Made by a program: the position numbers and the translations under genes. The notes beneath the pieces are model-generated. The model ran no database searches, was not told the origin of the DNA, and saw only the letters and a list, made by a program, of their open reading frames with translations. Shown here in pieces: positions 1-4,471 of a stretch of DNA of 5,046 nucleotides. Source of the stretch: Acidobacteriota bacterium (lineage in GTDB: Bacteria > Acidobacteriota > Aminicenantia > UBA2199); assembly GCA_028749105.1 (NCBI GenBank), contig JAQUQF010000151.1:1-5046 (forward strand). The letters are read 5' to 3'. Position 1 is the first letter of the stretch, and each line of letters starts with the position of its first letter.

Positions 1-913
1 CCCAGTTGAGCTGCTGGGTGATCTTCTGGGCGATGGGGTGCTTGATGAACTGCAGGATGGCGCCCGGGAAGGTGATGACCGAGGAGGCGAAAATGATGGG
101 GATGACGCCGCCGGTGTTGACCTTCAAGGGCAGAAAGGTGCTCTGGCCGCCCATCATCTTGCGGCCCTGGATGCGTTTGGCATAGGTGATCGGGATGCGG
201 CGCTGGCCCATCTCCACGTAGCAGATGAAGCCGATAACCGCCACGATCAGGGCCAGGATGAAGATCAGCTTCAGCGGGTTCATGTCGCCCGTCTTCAGCC
301 CCTCCAGGGTGATACCGACGCCGGGCACCAGGCCGACGACGATGCCGGCGAAAATGATCAGCGAGATGCCGTTGCCGATGCCGCGCTCCGATATCTGCTC
401 CCCCAGCCACATGATGAACATGGTGCCGGTGGTCATGGTGAGCACGGTCAACACGATGAACCCCCAGCCTGGGTTGAGCACGACCGGGATGCCGTTGGGG
501 CTCATGTTCTGCAGGCCGATGGCGATGCCGCCGCCCTGGATGAGGCAGATCAGGATGGTGCCGTAGCGCGTGTACTGGGTGATCTTTTTCTTACCCAGCT
601 CCCCTTCCTTGGCGATGCGGTCCAGGTAGGGCCAGACCACCTGCAGCAGCTGCAGGATGATCGAGGAGCTGATGTAGGGCATGACGCCCAGGGCGAAGAT
701 GGTCATCTTGGAGATGTTGCTGCCGGAGAACATGTCCATGAAGCCGAAGAACGTCCCCTTGAGTGACTCGAAGAACTGCCGCAGCGCCTCCGAGTTCAAC
801 CCCGGGGTGACGATCTGCGATCCCATGCGGTAGACGGCCAGCAGCAGCAGGGTGAAGATCACCCGCTTGCGCAATTCGGGGATGACGAATATGTTGCGGA
901 TGAAGCGGATCAA
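1..913 (-). CDS. secY: Preprotein translocase subunit SecY (partial, C-terminal part beyond the window)
   Basis: SecY is the channel-forming subunit of the inner-membrane SecYEG translocon, which exports unfolded preproteins and inserts membrane proteins. I translated 304 codons from the TTG at 913-911 and found no stop before the window edge; the family is about 430-450 residues, so roughly 130 are missing. The N-terminus (IRFIRNIFVIPELRKR) and the first membrane segment (about 17-35) are typical. The plug and TM2 region carries GVMPYISSSIILQLL at 76-90, and the second family signature ERGIGNGISLIIFAGIV lies at 176-192. The cytoplasmic loop around 236-267 (GQRRIPITYAKR, then QGRKMMGG) is the SecA- and ribosome-facing part. 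The TTG overlaps the rplO stop by 4 bp (TTGA), and an AAGGAG lies 7 nt upstream, supporting coupled translation from this start. No frameshift or unusual residue was seen. Identification is secure; only the 3' end is missing. Confidence 0.97.
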   Translation of the reverse strand, partial: MIRFIRNIFVIPELRKRVIFTLLLLAVYRMGSQIVTPGLNSEALRQFFESLKGTFFGFMDMFSGSNISKMTIFALGVMPYISSSIILQLLQVVWPYLDRIAKEGELGKKKITQYTRYGTILICLIQGGGIAIGLQNMSPNGIPVVLNPGWGFIVLTVLTMTTGTMFIMWLGEQISERGIGNGISLIIFAGIVVGLVPGVGITLEGLKTGDMNPLKLIFILALIVAVIGFICYVEMGQRRIPITYAKRIQGRKMMGGQSTFLPLKVNTGGVIPIIFASSVITFPGAILQFIKHPIAQKITQQLNW

Positions 914-1365
914 TTTTTATCTCCTTCGCAAACGACGGCCTCCCCGCCGGCCTTCTGGATCTTGTCCACAGCGGCCTTGGAGAACTGGTGGGCCTGGATC
1001 TTCATCTTGCGGCTGAACGCGCCGTCGCCCAGGACCTTGATGCCTTGTCCGCGCCGGCGGGCCAGGTTCATGGCAAAGTAGTCCTCGATGCGGATTTCCT
1101 CCAGGCCGCACTTTTCCAGGTCGCCCAGATTGACGATGTTGAACTCCTTGCGGAAGATATTGGTGAAGCCGCGCTTGGGCAGGCGGCGCACCAGGGGCAT
1201 CTGGCCGCCCTCGAAACCGCGGCTGTGGCTGTAGCCGGAGCGCGATTTCTGGCCGTTGTTGCCGCGGGCGGCGGTGACGCCGTAGCCGGAGCCGGGGCCG
1301 CGCCCCACGCGCTTGCGGTTGCGGACAGCGCCCTTGGCGGGCTTTAAGTTACTGAGGCTGATCAT
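910..1365 (-). CDS. rplO: 50S ribosomal protein L15
   Basis: L15 is a late-assembling 50S protein with a long basic N-terminal extension that threads through 23S rRNA. The 151-residue product matches the family length. It opens with ISLSNLKPAKGAVRNRKRVGRG, continues through the glycine-rich arm and EGGQMPLVRRLPKRGF (about 52-67), and ends in the globular domain with KIQKAGGEAVV. The ATG at 1365 is preferred because AGGAGG at 1372-1377 sits 6 nt upstream; a TTG two codons earlier lies too close to that site. The gene overlaps the rpmD end by 17 bp and ends in TGA, which is shared with the TTG start of secY. The arm reads GYGVTAARGNNGQ where most bacteria have a G-x-GKT-x-x-RGHKGQ pattern, so the usual lysine and His-Lys pair are replaced. 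The gene is intact and the assignment firm. Confidence 0.97.
   Translation of the reverse strand: MISLSNLKPAKGAVRNRKRVGRGPGSGYGVTAARGNNGQKSRSGYSHSRGFEGGQMPLVRRLPKRGFTNIFRKEFNIVNLGDLEKCGLEEIRIEDYFAMNLARRRGQGIKVLGDGAFSRKMKIQAHQFSKAAVDKIQKAGGEAVVCEGDKN
921..926 (-). promoter_or_regulatory. Ribosome-binding site of secY within rplO, supports the TTG start
   Basis: AAGGAG, 7 nt before TTG 913, lies in the last codons of rplO (Glu-Gly-Asp). The TTG start followed by IRFIRNIF matches the usual MIRFIRNIF opening of SecY, and no ATG lies nearby in frame. Confidence 0.75.
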
Positions 1366-1570
1366 TGGCAACCTCCTCGACCTTGAGCAGAAAATCGATC
1401 TTGCGGATCATGCCGAGCGTCTCCGGGCTTTTCTCGCGGATGACCTGCGAATTGACCTTGTGCAGCCCCAGTCCCCTGACCGTGGCCTGCTGGCGGTCCG
1501 AGCGGCCGATAAGGCTCTTGACCAGCTTTATCCTGATCTTGGGATGCTCTCCCTTCTTTTTTACTGCCAT
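1349..1570 (-). CDS. rpmD: 50S ribosomal protein L30
   Basis: L30 is a small 50S protein. The 73-residue product has the family core: IRIKLVKSLIGRSDRQQATVRGLGL (about 12-36), where the SLIGR and TVRGLGL blocks are diagnostic, followed by MIRKIDFLLKVEEV near the end. Typical bacterial L30 is about 60 residues; here about 9 extra basic residues precede the core and a short tail (ANDQPQ) follows it. The ATG at 1570 is preceded by a near-perfect AAGGAGG at 1575-1581, spaced 4 nt. The gene starts inside rpsE (10 bp overlap), and its 3' end overlaps rplO by 17 bp, so its last codons also carry the rplO ribosome-binding site. L30 is missing from some bacterial genomes, so its retention in the canonical place is mildly informative. 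No defects seen. Confidence 0.95.
   Translation of the reverse strand: MAVKKKGEHPKIRIKLVKSLIGRSDRQQATVRGLGLHKVNSQVIREKSPETLGMIRKIDFLLKVEEVANDQPQ
1372..1377 (-). promoter_or_regulatory. Ribosome-binding site of rplO within rpmD
   Basis: AGGAGG, 6 nt before ATG 1365, encodes part of the L30 Val-Glu-Glu-Val. Its closeness to the TTG at 1371 rules that codon out as the start. Confidence 0.75.
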
Positions 1571-2064
1571 GATTCCTCCTTGCTCTTGCCTCTCTTGCTG
1601 GCGAAGGTGTCGGGATGCAGGAACTTCTGCAGCCCCTGCATGGTGGCCCGGGCCACGGTGATCGAGTTCTTGCTGTTCAGGATCTTGGTCAGGATGTTCT
1701 TGACCCCGGCCAGCTCCATGATCACCCGCACCGAACCGCCGGCGATGACGCCGGTGCCGGGCGAGGCCGGGCGCATGACGACCTTGGATCCGCCGTAAGA
1801 GCCCACCTTGTAATACGGGATCGTCTCATTGATGATCGGCACCTTGAACAGGTTTTTTTTGGCGTCGGCGACGGCCTTCTTGATGGCCAGCGGCACTTCG
1901 CGCGCCTTGCCCTTGCCCATGCCCACCTGGCCGTTCTTGTCGCCCACCACGACGGCGGCCGAAAAACGCATGTTCTTGCCGCCCTTGACAACCTTGGTCA
2001 CGCGGCGGATGGAGATCACCTCTTCCTGAAACGGATCGTTGCTGTCCATGTAATTTCGCTGCAC
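1561..2064 (-). CDS. rpsE: 30S ribosomal protein S5
   Basis: S5 lies near the mRNA entry tunnel of the 30S subunit and contributes to decoding fidelity and, with S4 and S3, to mRNA unwinding. From GTG 2064 the product is 167 residues, a usual length. The N-terminal double-stranded-RNA-binding-like domain contains EEVISIRRVTKVVKGGK (about 14-30), whose VKGG loop is where spectinomycin-resistance changes occur in other bacteria; VGDKNGQVGMGKGKAREVP follows. The C-terminal domain has PGTGVIAGGSVR and ends with SKRGKSKEE. Start choice: AAGGAG at 2071-2076 is 6 nt from GTG 2064 but 21 nt from the in-frame ATG at 2049, so GTG is favoured; the ATG would drop only five residues. The open frame runs further upstream, but that part overlaps rplR and is not family-like. 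The rplR stop is fused to the ribosome-binding site, and the 3' end overlaps rpmD by 10 bp. An A8 run lies at codons 69-71. Confidence 0.96.
   Translation of the reverse strand: MQRNYMDSNDPFQEEVISIRRVTKVVKGGKNMRFSAAVVVGDKNGQVGMGKGKAREVPLAIKKAVADAKKNLFKVPIINETIPYYKVGSYGGSKVVMRPASPGTGVIAGGSVRVIMELAGVKNILTKILNSKNSITVARATMQGLQKFLHPDTFASKRGKSKEESWQ
1575..1581 (-). promoter_or_regulatory. Ribosome-binding site of rpmD within rpsE
   Basis: AAGGAGG, 4 nt before ATG 1570, encodes the Lys-Glu-Glu near the S5 C-terminus (SKEESWQ). The rpmD start precedes the rpsE stop by a few bases (ATGGCAGTAA). Confidence 0.75.
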
Positions 2065-2070
2065 GTTGCT

Positions 2071-2076
2071 CTCCTT
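2071..2076 (-). promoter_or_regulatory. Ribosome-binding site of rpsE, supports the GTG start
   Basis: AAGGAG is 6 nt from GTG 2064 and 21 nt from ATG 2049, so it favours the GTG. The rplR TAA stop is fused to it (TAAGGAG). Confidence 0.75.
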
Positions 2077-2449
2077 AGAAGCGGATGCCCTTTTCGCGGG
2101 CGGCGTCGCTGAAGACCTTGACCCGGCCGGCGTAGGCATATACATTGCGGTCGAAGACGACCGCATCGATCTTCTTTTCCTTCAGGCGCTCGGCGATGGT
2201 CTCGCCAAGAAGCTTGGCGGCCGCCTTGTCCTTGGCGCTTTTCAGCTTGGCCTTGAGCTCCTTCTCCAGGGTGGAGGCGCTCAGCAGCACCTGGTGGCTG
2301 GCGTCGTCGATCACCTGGGTGTAGAGGTACTTGTTGCTGCGGACCATGATCAGGCGCGGCCGCTCCGGCGTGCCGCGCAGGTTGGCTTTCATGGCGCGGC
2401 GCAGGCGCAGGCGCTTGACCTTCTTGATGACGTACTTGGCTGTTATCAT
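2075..2449 (-). CDS. rplR: 50S ribosomal protein L18
   Basis: L18 binds 5S rRNA with L5 and helps dock it onto the 50S central protuberance. The 124-residue product is family length. It has the basic N-terminal arm (KKVKRLRLRRAMKANLRG), then GTPERPRLIMVRSNKYLYTQVIDD (about 26-49), the core that contacts 5S rRNA, an alanine- and lysine-rich helix, and the C-terminal VVFDRNVYAYAGRVKVFSDAAREKG block. In the last block, family members usually have FDRGG and HGR; here they are FDRNV and AGR, a modest change. The ATG at 2449 follows the rplF stop by one base (TAA-C-ATG), so reinitiation by ribosomes ending rplF is the likely entry. The ribosome-binding site is only GGGAG at 2456-2460, the weakest in the window. 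The TAA stop is part of the rpsE ribosome-binding site. Confidence 0.96.
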   Translation of the reverse strand: MITAKYVIKKVKRLRLRRAMKANLRGTPERPRLIMVRSNKYLYTQVIDDASHQVLLSASTLEKELKAKLKSAKDKAAAKLLGETIAERLKEKKIDAVVFDRNVYAYAGRVKVFSDAAREKGIRF

Positions 2450-2450
2450 G

Positions 2451-2984
2451 TTACACTCCCGCTGCCTTTCTGACCTTCTGCCTCAGGACCTGGCCCTGCA
2501 GGCGGATGCCTTTCAGTTTGTAGGGTTCCACCGGACGCAGCATCTGGATGTTCACGCAGGTCTGGCCCAGCAGCTGCTTGTCATGGGAAAACAGGGTGAA
2601 GCTGCCCGGATTTTCCTGGGTGGCGGAGACGCCGGCCGGCAGCTGGAAGTCGACCGGATGCGTGTGGCCCACCTGCAGGTTGATGACGTTGCCCTTGACC
2701 GTGGAGCGCCAGCCCTTGCCGACGATCTCGATCTTGCGCGAGAACTGCTTGGTCACGCCGACGACGGCGTTGCGCACCAGGCTCCAGGTCAGCCCCTGCA
2801 GGGCCTTGCGGGAGTCATCGCGACGGGTAACGTGGATGTTCACGCCCTCGACCTTGACCTCGATCCCTTCCGGGACCGGCACGGACAGCTCGCCCTTGGG
2901 CCCCTTGACCTTGACCTGGGCGCCCTCCACCTTGACGATGACGCCGGCTTCACACACGACGGGTTTGGATGCTAAGCGCGACAT
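2451..2984 (-). CDS. rplF: 50S ribosomal protein L6
   Basis: L6 binds 23S rRNA domain VI near the sarcin-ricin loop and the factor-binding site. From ATG 2984 the product is 177 residues, equal to the E. coli protein. It is a duplication of two similar domains: the first spans about 1-80 (SRLASKPV, KVKGPKGELSV), the second about 83-177 (KIEIVGKGWRSTVKGNVINLQVG, HPVDFQLPAG). The frame is open for 19 codons upstream, but that stretch lies in rpsH, is not L6-like, and AGGAGG at 2989-2994 sits 4 nt before ATG 2984. Oddities: the C-terminal signature normally read as PEPYKGKG is VEPYKLKG at 152-159, the usual VGVGYRA is VGKGWRS at 88-94, and the helix usually beginning HGLTR has QGLTW. All lie at conserved sites, yet the frame is intact, so I read this as lineage divergence, not decay. 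Confidence 0.96.
   Translation of the reverse strand: MSRLASKPVVCEAGVIVKVEGAQVKVKGPKGELSVPVPEGIEVKVEGVNIHVTRRDDSRKALQGLTWSLVRNAVVGVTKQFSRKIEIVGKGWRSTVKGNVINLQVGHTHPVDFQLPAGVSATQENPGSFTLFSHDKQLLGQTCVNIQMLRPVEPYKLKGIRLQGQVLRQKVRKAAGV
2456..2460 (-). promoter_or_regulatory. Weak ribosome-binding site of rplR
   Basis: GGGAG lies 6 nt before ATG 2449 and encodes part of the last codons of L6. It is the poorest match in the operon. Because the rplF stop is one base from the start, rplR probably depends on coupling to rplF more than its neighbours do. Confidence 0.6.
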
Positions 2985-2988
2985 GGTT

Positions 2989-2994
2989 CCTCCT
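2989..2994 (-). promoter_or_regulatory. Ribosome-binding site of rplF fused to the rpsH stop
   Basis: AGGAGG, 4 nt before ATG 2984, overlaps the rpsH TAG stop (TAGGAGG). It fixes the rplF start at 2984 rather than at the upstream end of the open frame. Confidence 0.8.
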
Positions 2995-3391
2995 ACCAGA
3001 CGTACAGGAGCACTTCGCCCCCGATGTTGCGCTTCTGGCACTCGGCGCCGGAGACGATCCCCTGCGACGTGGAAATGACCGCGACACCGAGGCCGTCGAG
3101 CACCTTGGGAATGCTTCCCGCCTGGGCATAGACGCGGCGCCCGGGCTTGGAGATCCGTTTCAGCCCTTCGATGACGTTCTGCTTCCTGCCACTGTATTTC
3201 AGTTCCACGAGAAGCTGAGCCGGCACCTTGGCCTTTTCGACGCGGAAATTCGCGATGTAGCCCTCGGCCTTGAAGATCTTGGCGATCTCCAGCTTGGTGT
3301 TCGACAAGGGGATGGCCACGTCCCGCTTCTCGGCCATGATGGCGTTCTTCATTCTGGTCAGCATATCGGCAATGGGGTCTGTATGCGCCAT
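2993..3391 (-). CDS. rpsH: 30S ribosomal protein S8
   Basis: S8 is a primary 16S rRNA-binding protein of the central domain (helix 21). In E. coli it also represses translation of the spc operon by binding its mRNA near the rplE start. The 132-residue product is typical in length. It has the N-terminal DPIADMLTRMKNA block (5-17), GLKRISKPGRRVYA (76-89), and the C-terminal signature GLGVAVISTSQGIVSG (100-115) ending in NIGGEVLLYVW. Within the signature region a cysteine (C118) stands where alanine or glycine is common. The ATG at 3391 is preceded by AAGGAG at 3397-3402, spaced 5 nt, whose first bases form the rpsN stop (TAAGGAG). Its own TAG stop is fused with the rplF ribosome-binding site. 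Whether S8 autoregulates here cannot be read from the sequence. Confidence 0.97.
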   Translation of the reverse strand: MAHTDPIADMLTRMKNAIMAEKRDVAIPLSNTKLEIAKIFKAEGYIANFRVEKAKVPAQLLVELKYSGRKQNVIEGLKRISKPGRRVYAQAGSIPKVLDGLGVAVISTSQGIVSGAECQKRNIGGEVLLYVW

Positions 3392-3396
3392 ATTAT

Positions 3397-3402
3397 CTCC
3401 TT
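3397..3402 (-). promoter_or_regulatory. Ribosome-binding site of rpsH fused to the rpsN stop
   Basis: AAGGAG lies 5 nt before ATG 3391. The rpsN TAA stop reads directly into it as TAAGGAG. Confidence 0.75.
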
Positions 3403-3586
3403 ACCAGGATGCCTTGGTCACACCCGGGATTTCACCTTTCAACGACAGCTCCCGGAAGCACAGGCGGCACAGCTCGAACTTGCGGTAGACCGCCCTCGGG
3501 CGGCCGCAGAGCCGGCAGCGCGTCCGGTAGCGGATCTTATACTTTTTTTTCTTTAATTCCCTGACTTCGGATGACAGTTTGGCCAC
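3401..3586 (-). CDS. rpsN: 30S ribosomal protein S14, short zinc-binding type
   Basis: S14 sits in the 30S head and contacts 16S rRNA helices near the tRNA sites. This is the 61-residue type Z form: four cysteines in two CxxC pairs (C24, C27, C40, C43) form a zinc knuckle, seen in TRCRLCGRPRAVYRKFELC and RLCFREL. The C-terminus GEIPGVTKASW is the family hallmark. The longer cysteine-free form of E. coli (about 100 residues) is excluded. The start is GTG at 3586, with AAGGAGG at 3591-3597 spaced 4 nt; an overlapping ATG at 3588 is in another frame. The gap to rplE is 12 bp, and the TAA stop merges with the rpsH ribosome-binding site. Codons 12-15 are four lysines written with an A8 run, creating a potential slippery site. 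Identification is firm. Confidence 0.97.
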   Translation of the reverse strand: MAKLSSEVRELKKKKYKIRYRTRCRLCGRPRAVYRKFELCRLCFRELSLKGEIPGVTKASW

Positions 3587-3590
3587 ATTT

Positions 3591-3597
3591 CCTCCTT
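3591..3597 (-). promoter_or_regulatory. Ribosome-binding site of rpsN, supports a GTG start
   Basis: AAGGAGG, 4 nt before GTG 3586, is one of the strongest sites in the window. It lies between the rplE stop and the start (TAAC then AAGGAGG) and supports the non-ATG start. Confidence 0.8.
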
Positions 3598-3598
3598 G

Positions 3599-4135
3599 TT
3601 ATCTGAACGGAATGCCGAGGCGCGTCAGCAGCGCCATGCTTTCCGAATTCGCCTTGGCCGAGGTGACGAAGGTGATGGACATGCCCTTGGGCTTCTCGAC
3701 CTTGCTGAAGTTGATCTCCGGGAAGACCAGCTGGTCCTTCAGGGCGATGGTGTAGTTGCCGCGGCCGTCGAAGGATTTCTTGGACATGCCGCGGAAGTCC
3801 TTCATGCGCGGGATGACGATGGTGACGAAGCGGTCCATGAAGTCGTACATGCGCTCACCGCGCAGCGTCACCGTGGCCGCCACCGGCTGGCCGGCGCGCA
3901 GGCGGAACGTGGCGATCGACTTCTTGGCCCGGCGCAGCGAGGGCTTCTGGCCGGTGATGGCGCCCAGCTCCTCCATGACCTTGTCCAGGACCTTGATGTT
4001 CTGCGTGGCCTCGCCCACGCCGGAGTTGATGACGATCTTCTCCAGGCGCGGCACCATCATGATGTTGTCGGTCTTCAGCTCCTGCATCAGGGCCGGGCCG
4101 ATCTCCTTCTTGTATCGTTCGTGAAGACGGTTCAT
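3599..4135 (-). CDS. rplE: 50S ribosomal protein L5
   Basis: L5 binds 5S rRNA with L18 and forms part of the 50S central protuberance, contacting P-site tRNA and the intersubunit bridge to S13. The 178-residue product matches the bacterial length. Diagnostic blocks are VPRLEKIVINSGVGEA (28-43), MEELGAITGQKPSLRRAKKS (54-73) with the rRNA-binding lysines and arginines, FRLRAGQPV, FDGRGNYT (122-129), and the C-terminal SAKANSESMALLTRLGIPFR. The ATG at 4135 has AGGAG at 4142-4146 spaced 6 nt, overlapping the rplX TAG stop. The gap to rplX is 9 bp, and its TAA stop is 12 bp before the rpsN start. In E. coli the S8 repressor site lies at this start; I could not recognise one here. No unusual residues. 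Confidence 0.98.
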   Translation of the reverse strand: MNRLHERYKKEIGPALMQELKTDNIMMVPRLEKIVINSGVGEATQNIKVLDKVMEELGAITGQKPSLRRAKKSIATFRLRAGQPVAATVTLRGERMYDFMDRFVTIVIPRMKDFRGMSKKSFDGRGNYTIALKDQLVFPEINFSKVEKPKGMSITFVTSAKANSESMALLTRLGIPFR

Positions 4136-4141
4136 GTTTCG

Positions 4142-4146
4142 CTCCT
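4142..4146 (-). promoter_or_regulatory. Ribosome-binding site of rplE fused to the rplX stop
   Basis: AGGAG lies 6 nt before ATG 4135 and shares its first two bases with the rplX stop (TAGGAG). This is also where the S8 repressor site would be expected by analogy with E. coli, but no such structure could be recognised by eye. Confidence 0.75.
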
Positions 4147-4471
4147 AGTCCAGCACGACGCCGCAGCTCTTGCAGACGCGCTGCTTGTCGGCGCCGCTGC
4201 CCTTGTGGCCCACGCGCACGCCCTTTTCGCACTCTTTGCAGTAGTACATGACCTTTTCGATGGGGATGGCGCCCTCGCGCTCGACGATGCCGCCCTTGAT
4301 GTTCTTCTGCGGGTTGGGCCGGACGTATTCCTTGATGATGTGCACCTTCTCGACCACCACGCGGTTCTTTTCGGCGACGATGTGCAGGATCTTGCCGGTC
4401 TTTTTCCTGTCCTGGCGCCGGCCGCTCTTGACGATCACCGGGTCGTTCTTCTTCAGCTTGAATTTCGCCAT
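4145..4471 (-). CDS. rplX: 50S ribosomal protein L24 with C-terminal CxxC pairs
   Basis: L24 is an early assembly initiator of the 50S subunit that binds the 5' domain of 23S rRNA near the exit tunnel. The 108-residue product begins with MAKFKLKKNDPVIVKSG, has an N-terminal KOW domain (about 7-42), the linker NPQKNIKGGIVEREGAI (53-69), and a C-terminal part with C78, C81, C100 and C103, probably a zinc ribbon. Such cysteine-bearing L24 tails occur in many bacteria, unlike E. coli. The KOW loop is unusual: between SG (16-17) and TGK (25-27) it has seven residues, RRQDRKK, where the family usually has five (KDKGK), and the internal glycine is absent. The ATG at 4471 follows the rplN stop with no gap, and the ribosome-binding site GAGGTG (4478-4483) encodes the last Glu-Val of L14. 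Family assignment is certain. Confidence 0.97.
   Translation of the reverse strand: MAKFKLKKNDPVIVKSGRRQDRKKTGKILHIVAEKNRVVVEKVHIIKEYVRPNPQKNIKGGIVEREGAIPIEKVMYYCKECEKGVRVGHKGSGADKQRVCKSCGVVLD

Noticed and set aside
38..766. 242-residue plus-strand open frame opposite secY
   Set aside because: The composition is dominated by Asp, His, Gly and Ala with no domain-like pattern, and the minus strand translates as SecY without a stop over the whole stretch.
2065..2166. Upstream extension of rpsE to 2166
   Set aside because: It overlaps the end of rplR and reads as Ser/Ala-rich sequence unlike S5; a strong ribosome-binding site sits before GTG 2064.
2985..3041. Upstream extension of rplF by 19 codons
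   Set aside because: It lies inside rpsH, the residues are not L6-like, and the AGGAGG before ATG 2984 fits the conserved SRLASKPV N-terminus.
2331..3078. Plus-strand open frames opposite rplF and rplR (2331-2975 and 2548-3078)
   Set aside because: They have no family-like motifs, overlap each other in different frames, and lie opposite conserved ribosomal protein genes.
3586..3588. ATG at 3588 as rpsN start
   Set aside because: It is out of frame with S14; the in-frame start is the overlapping GTG.
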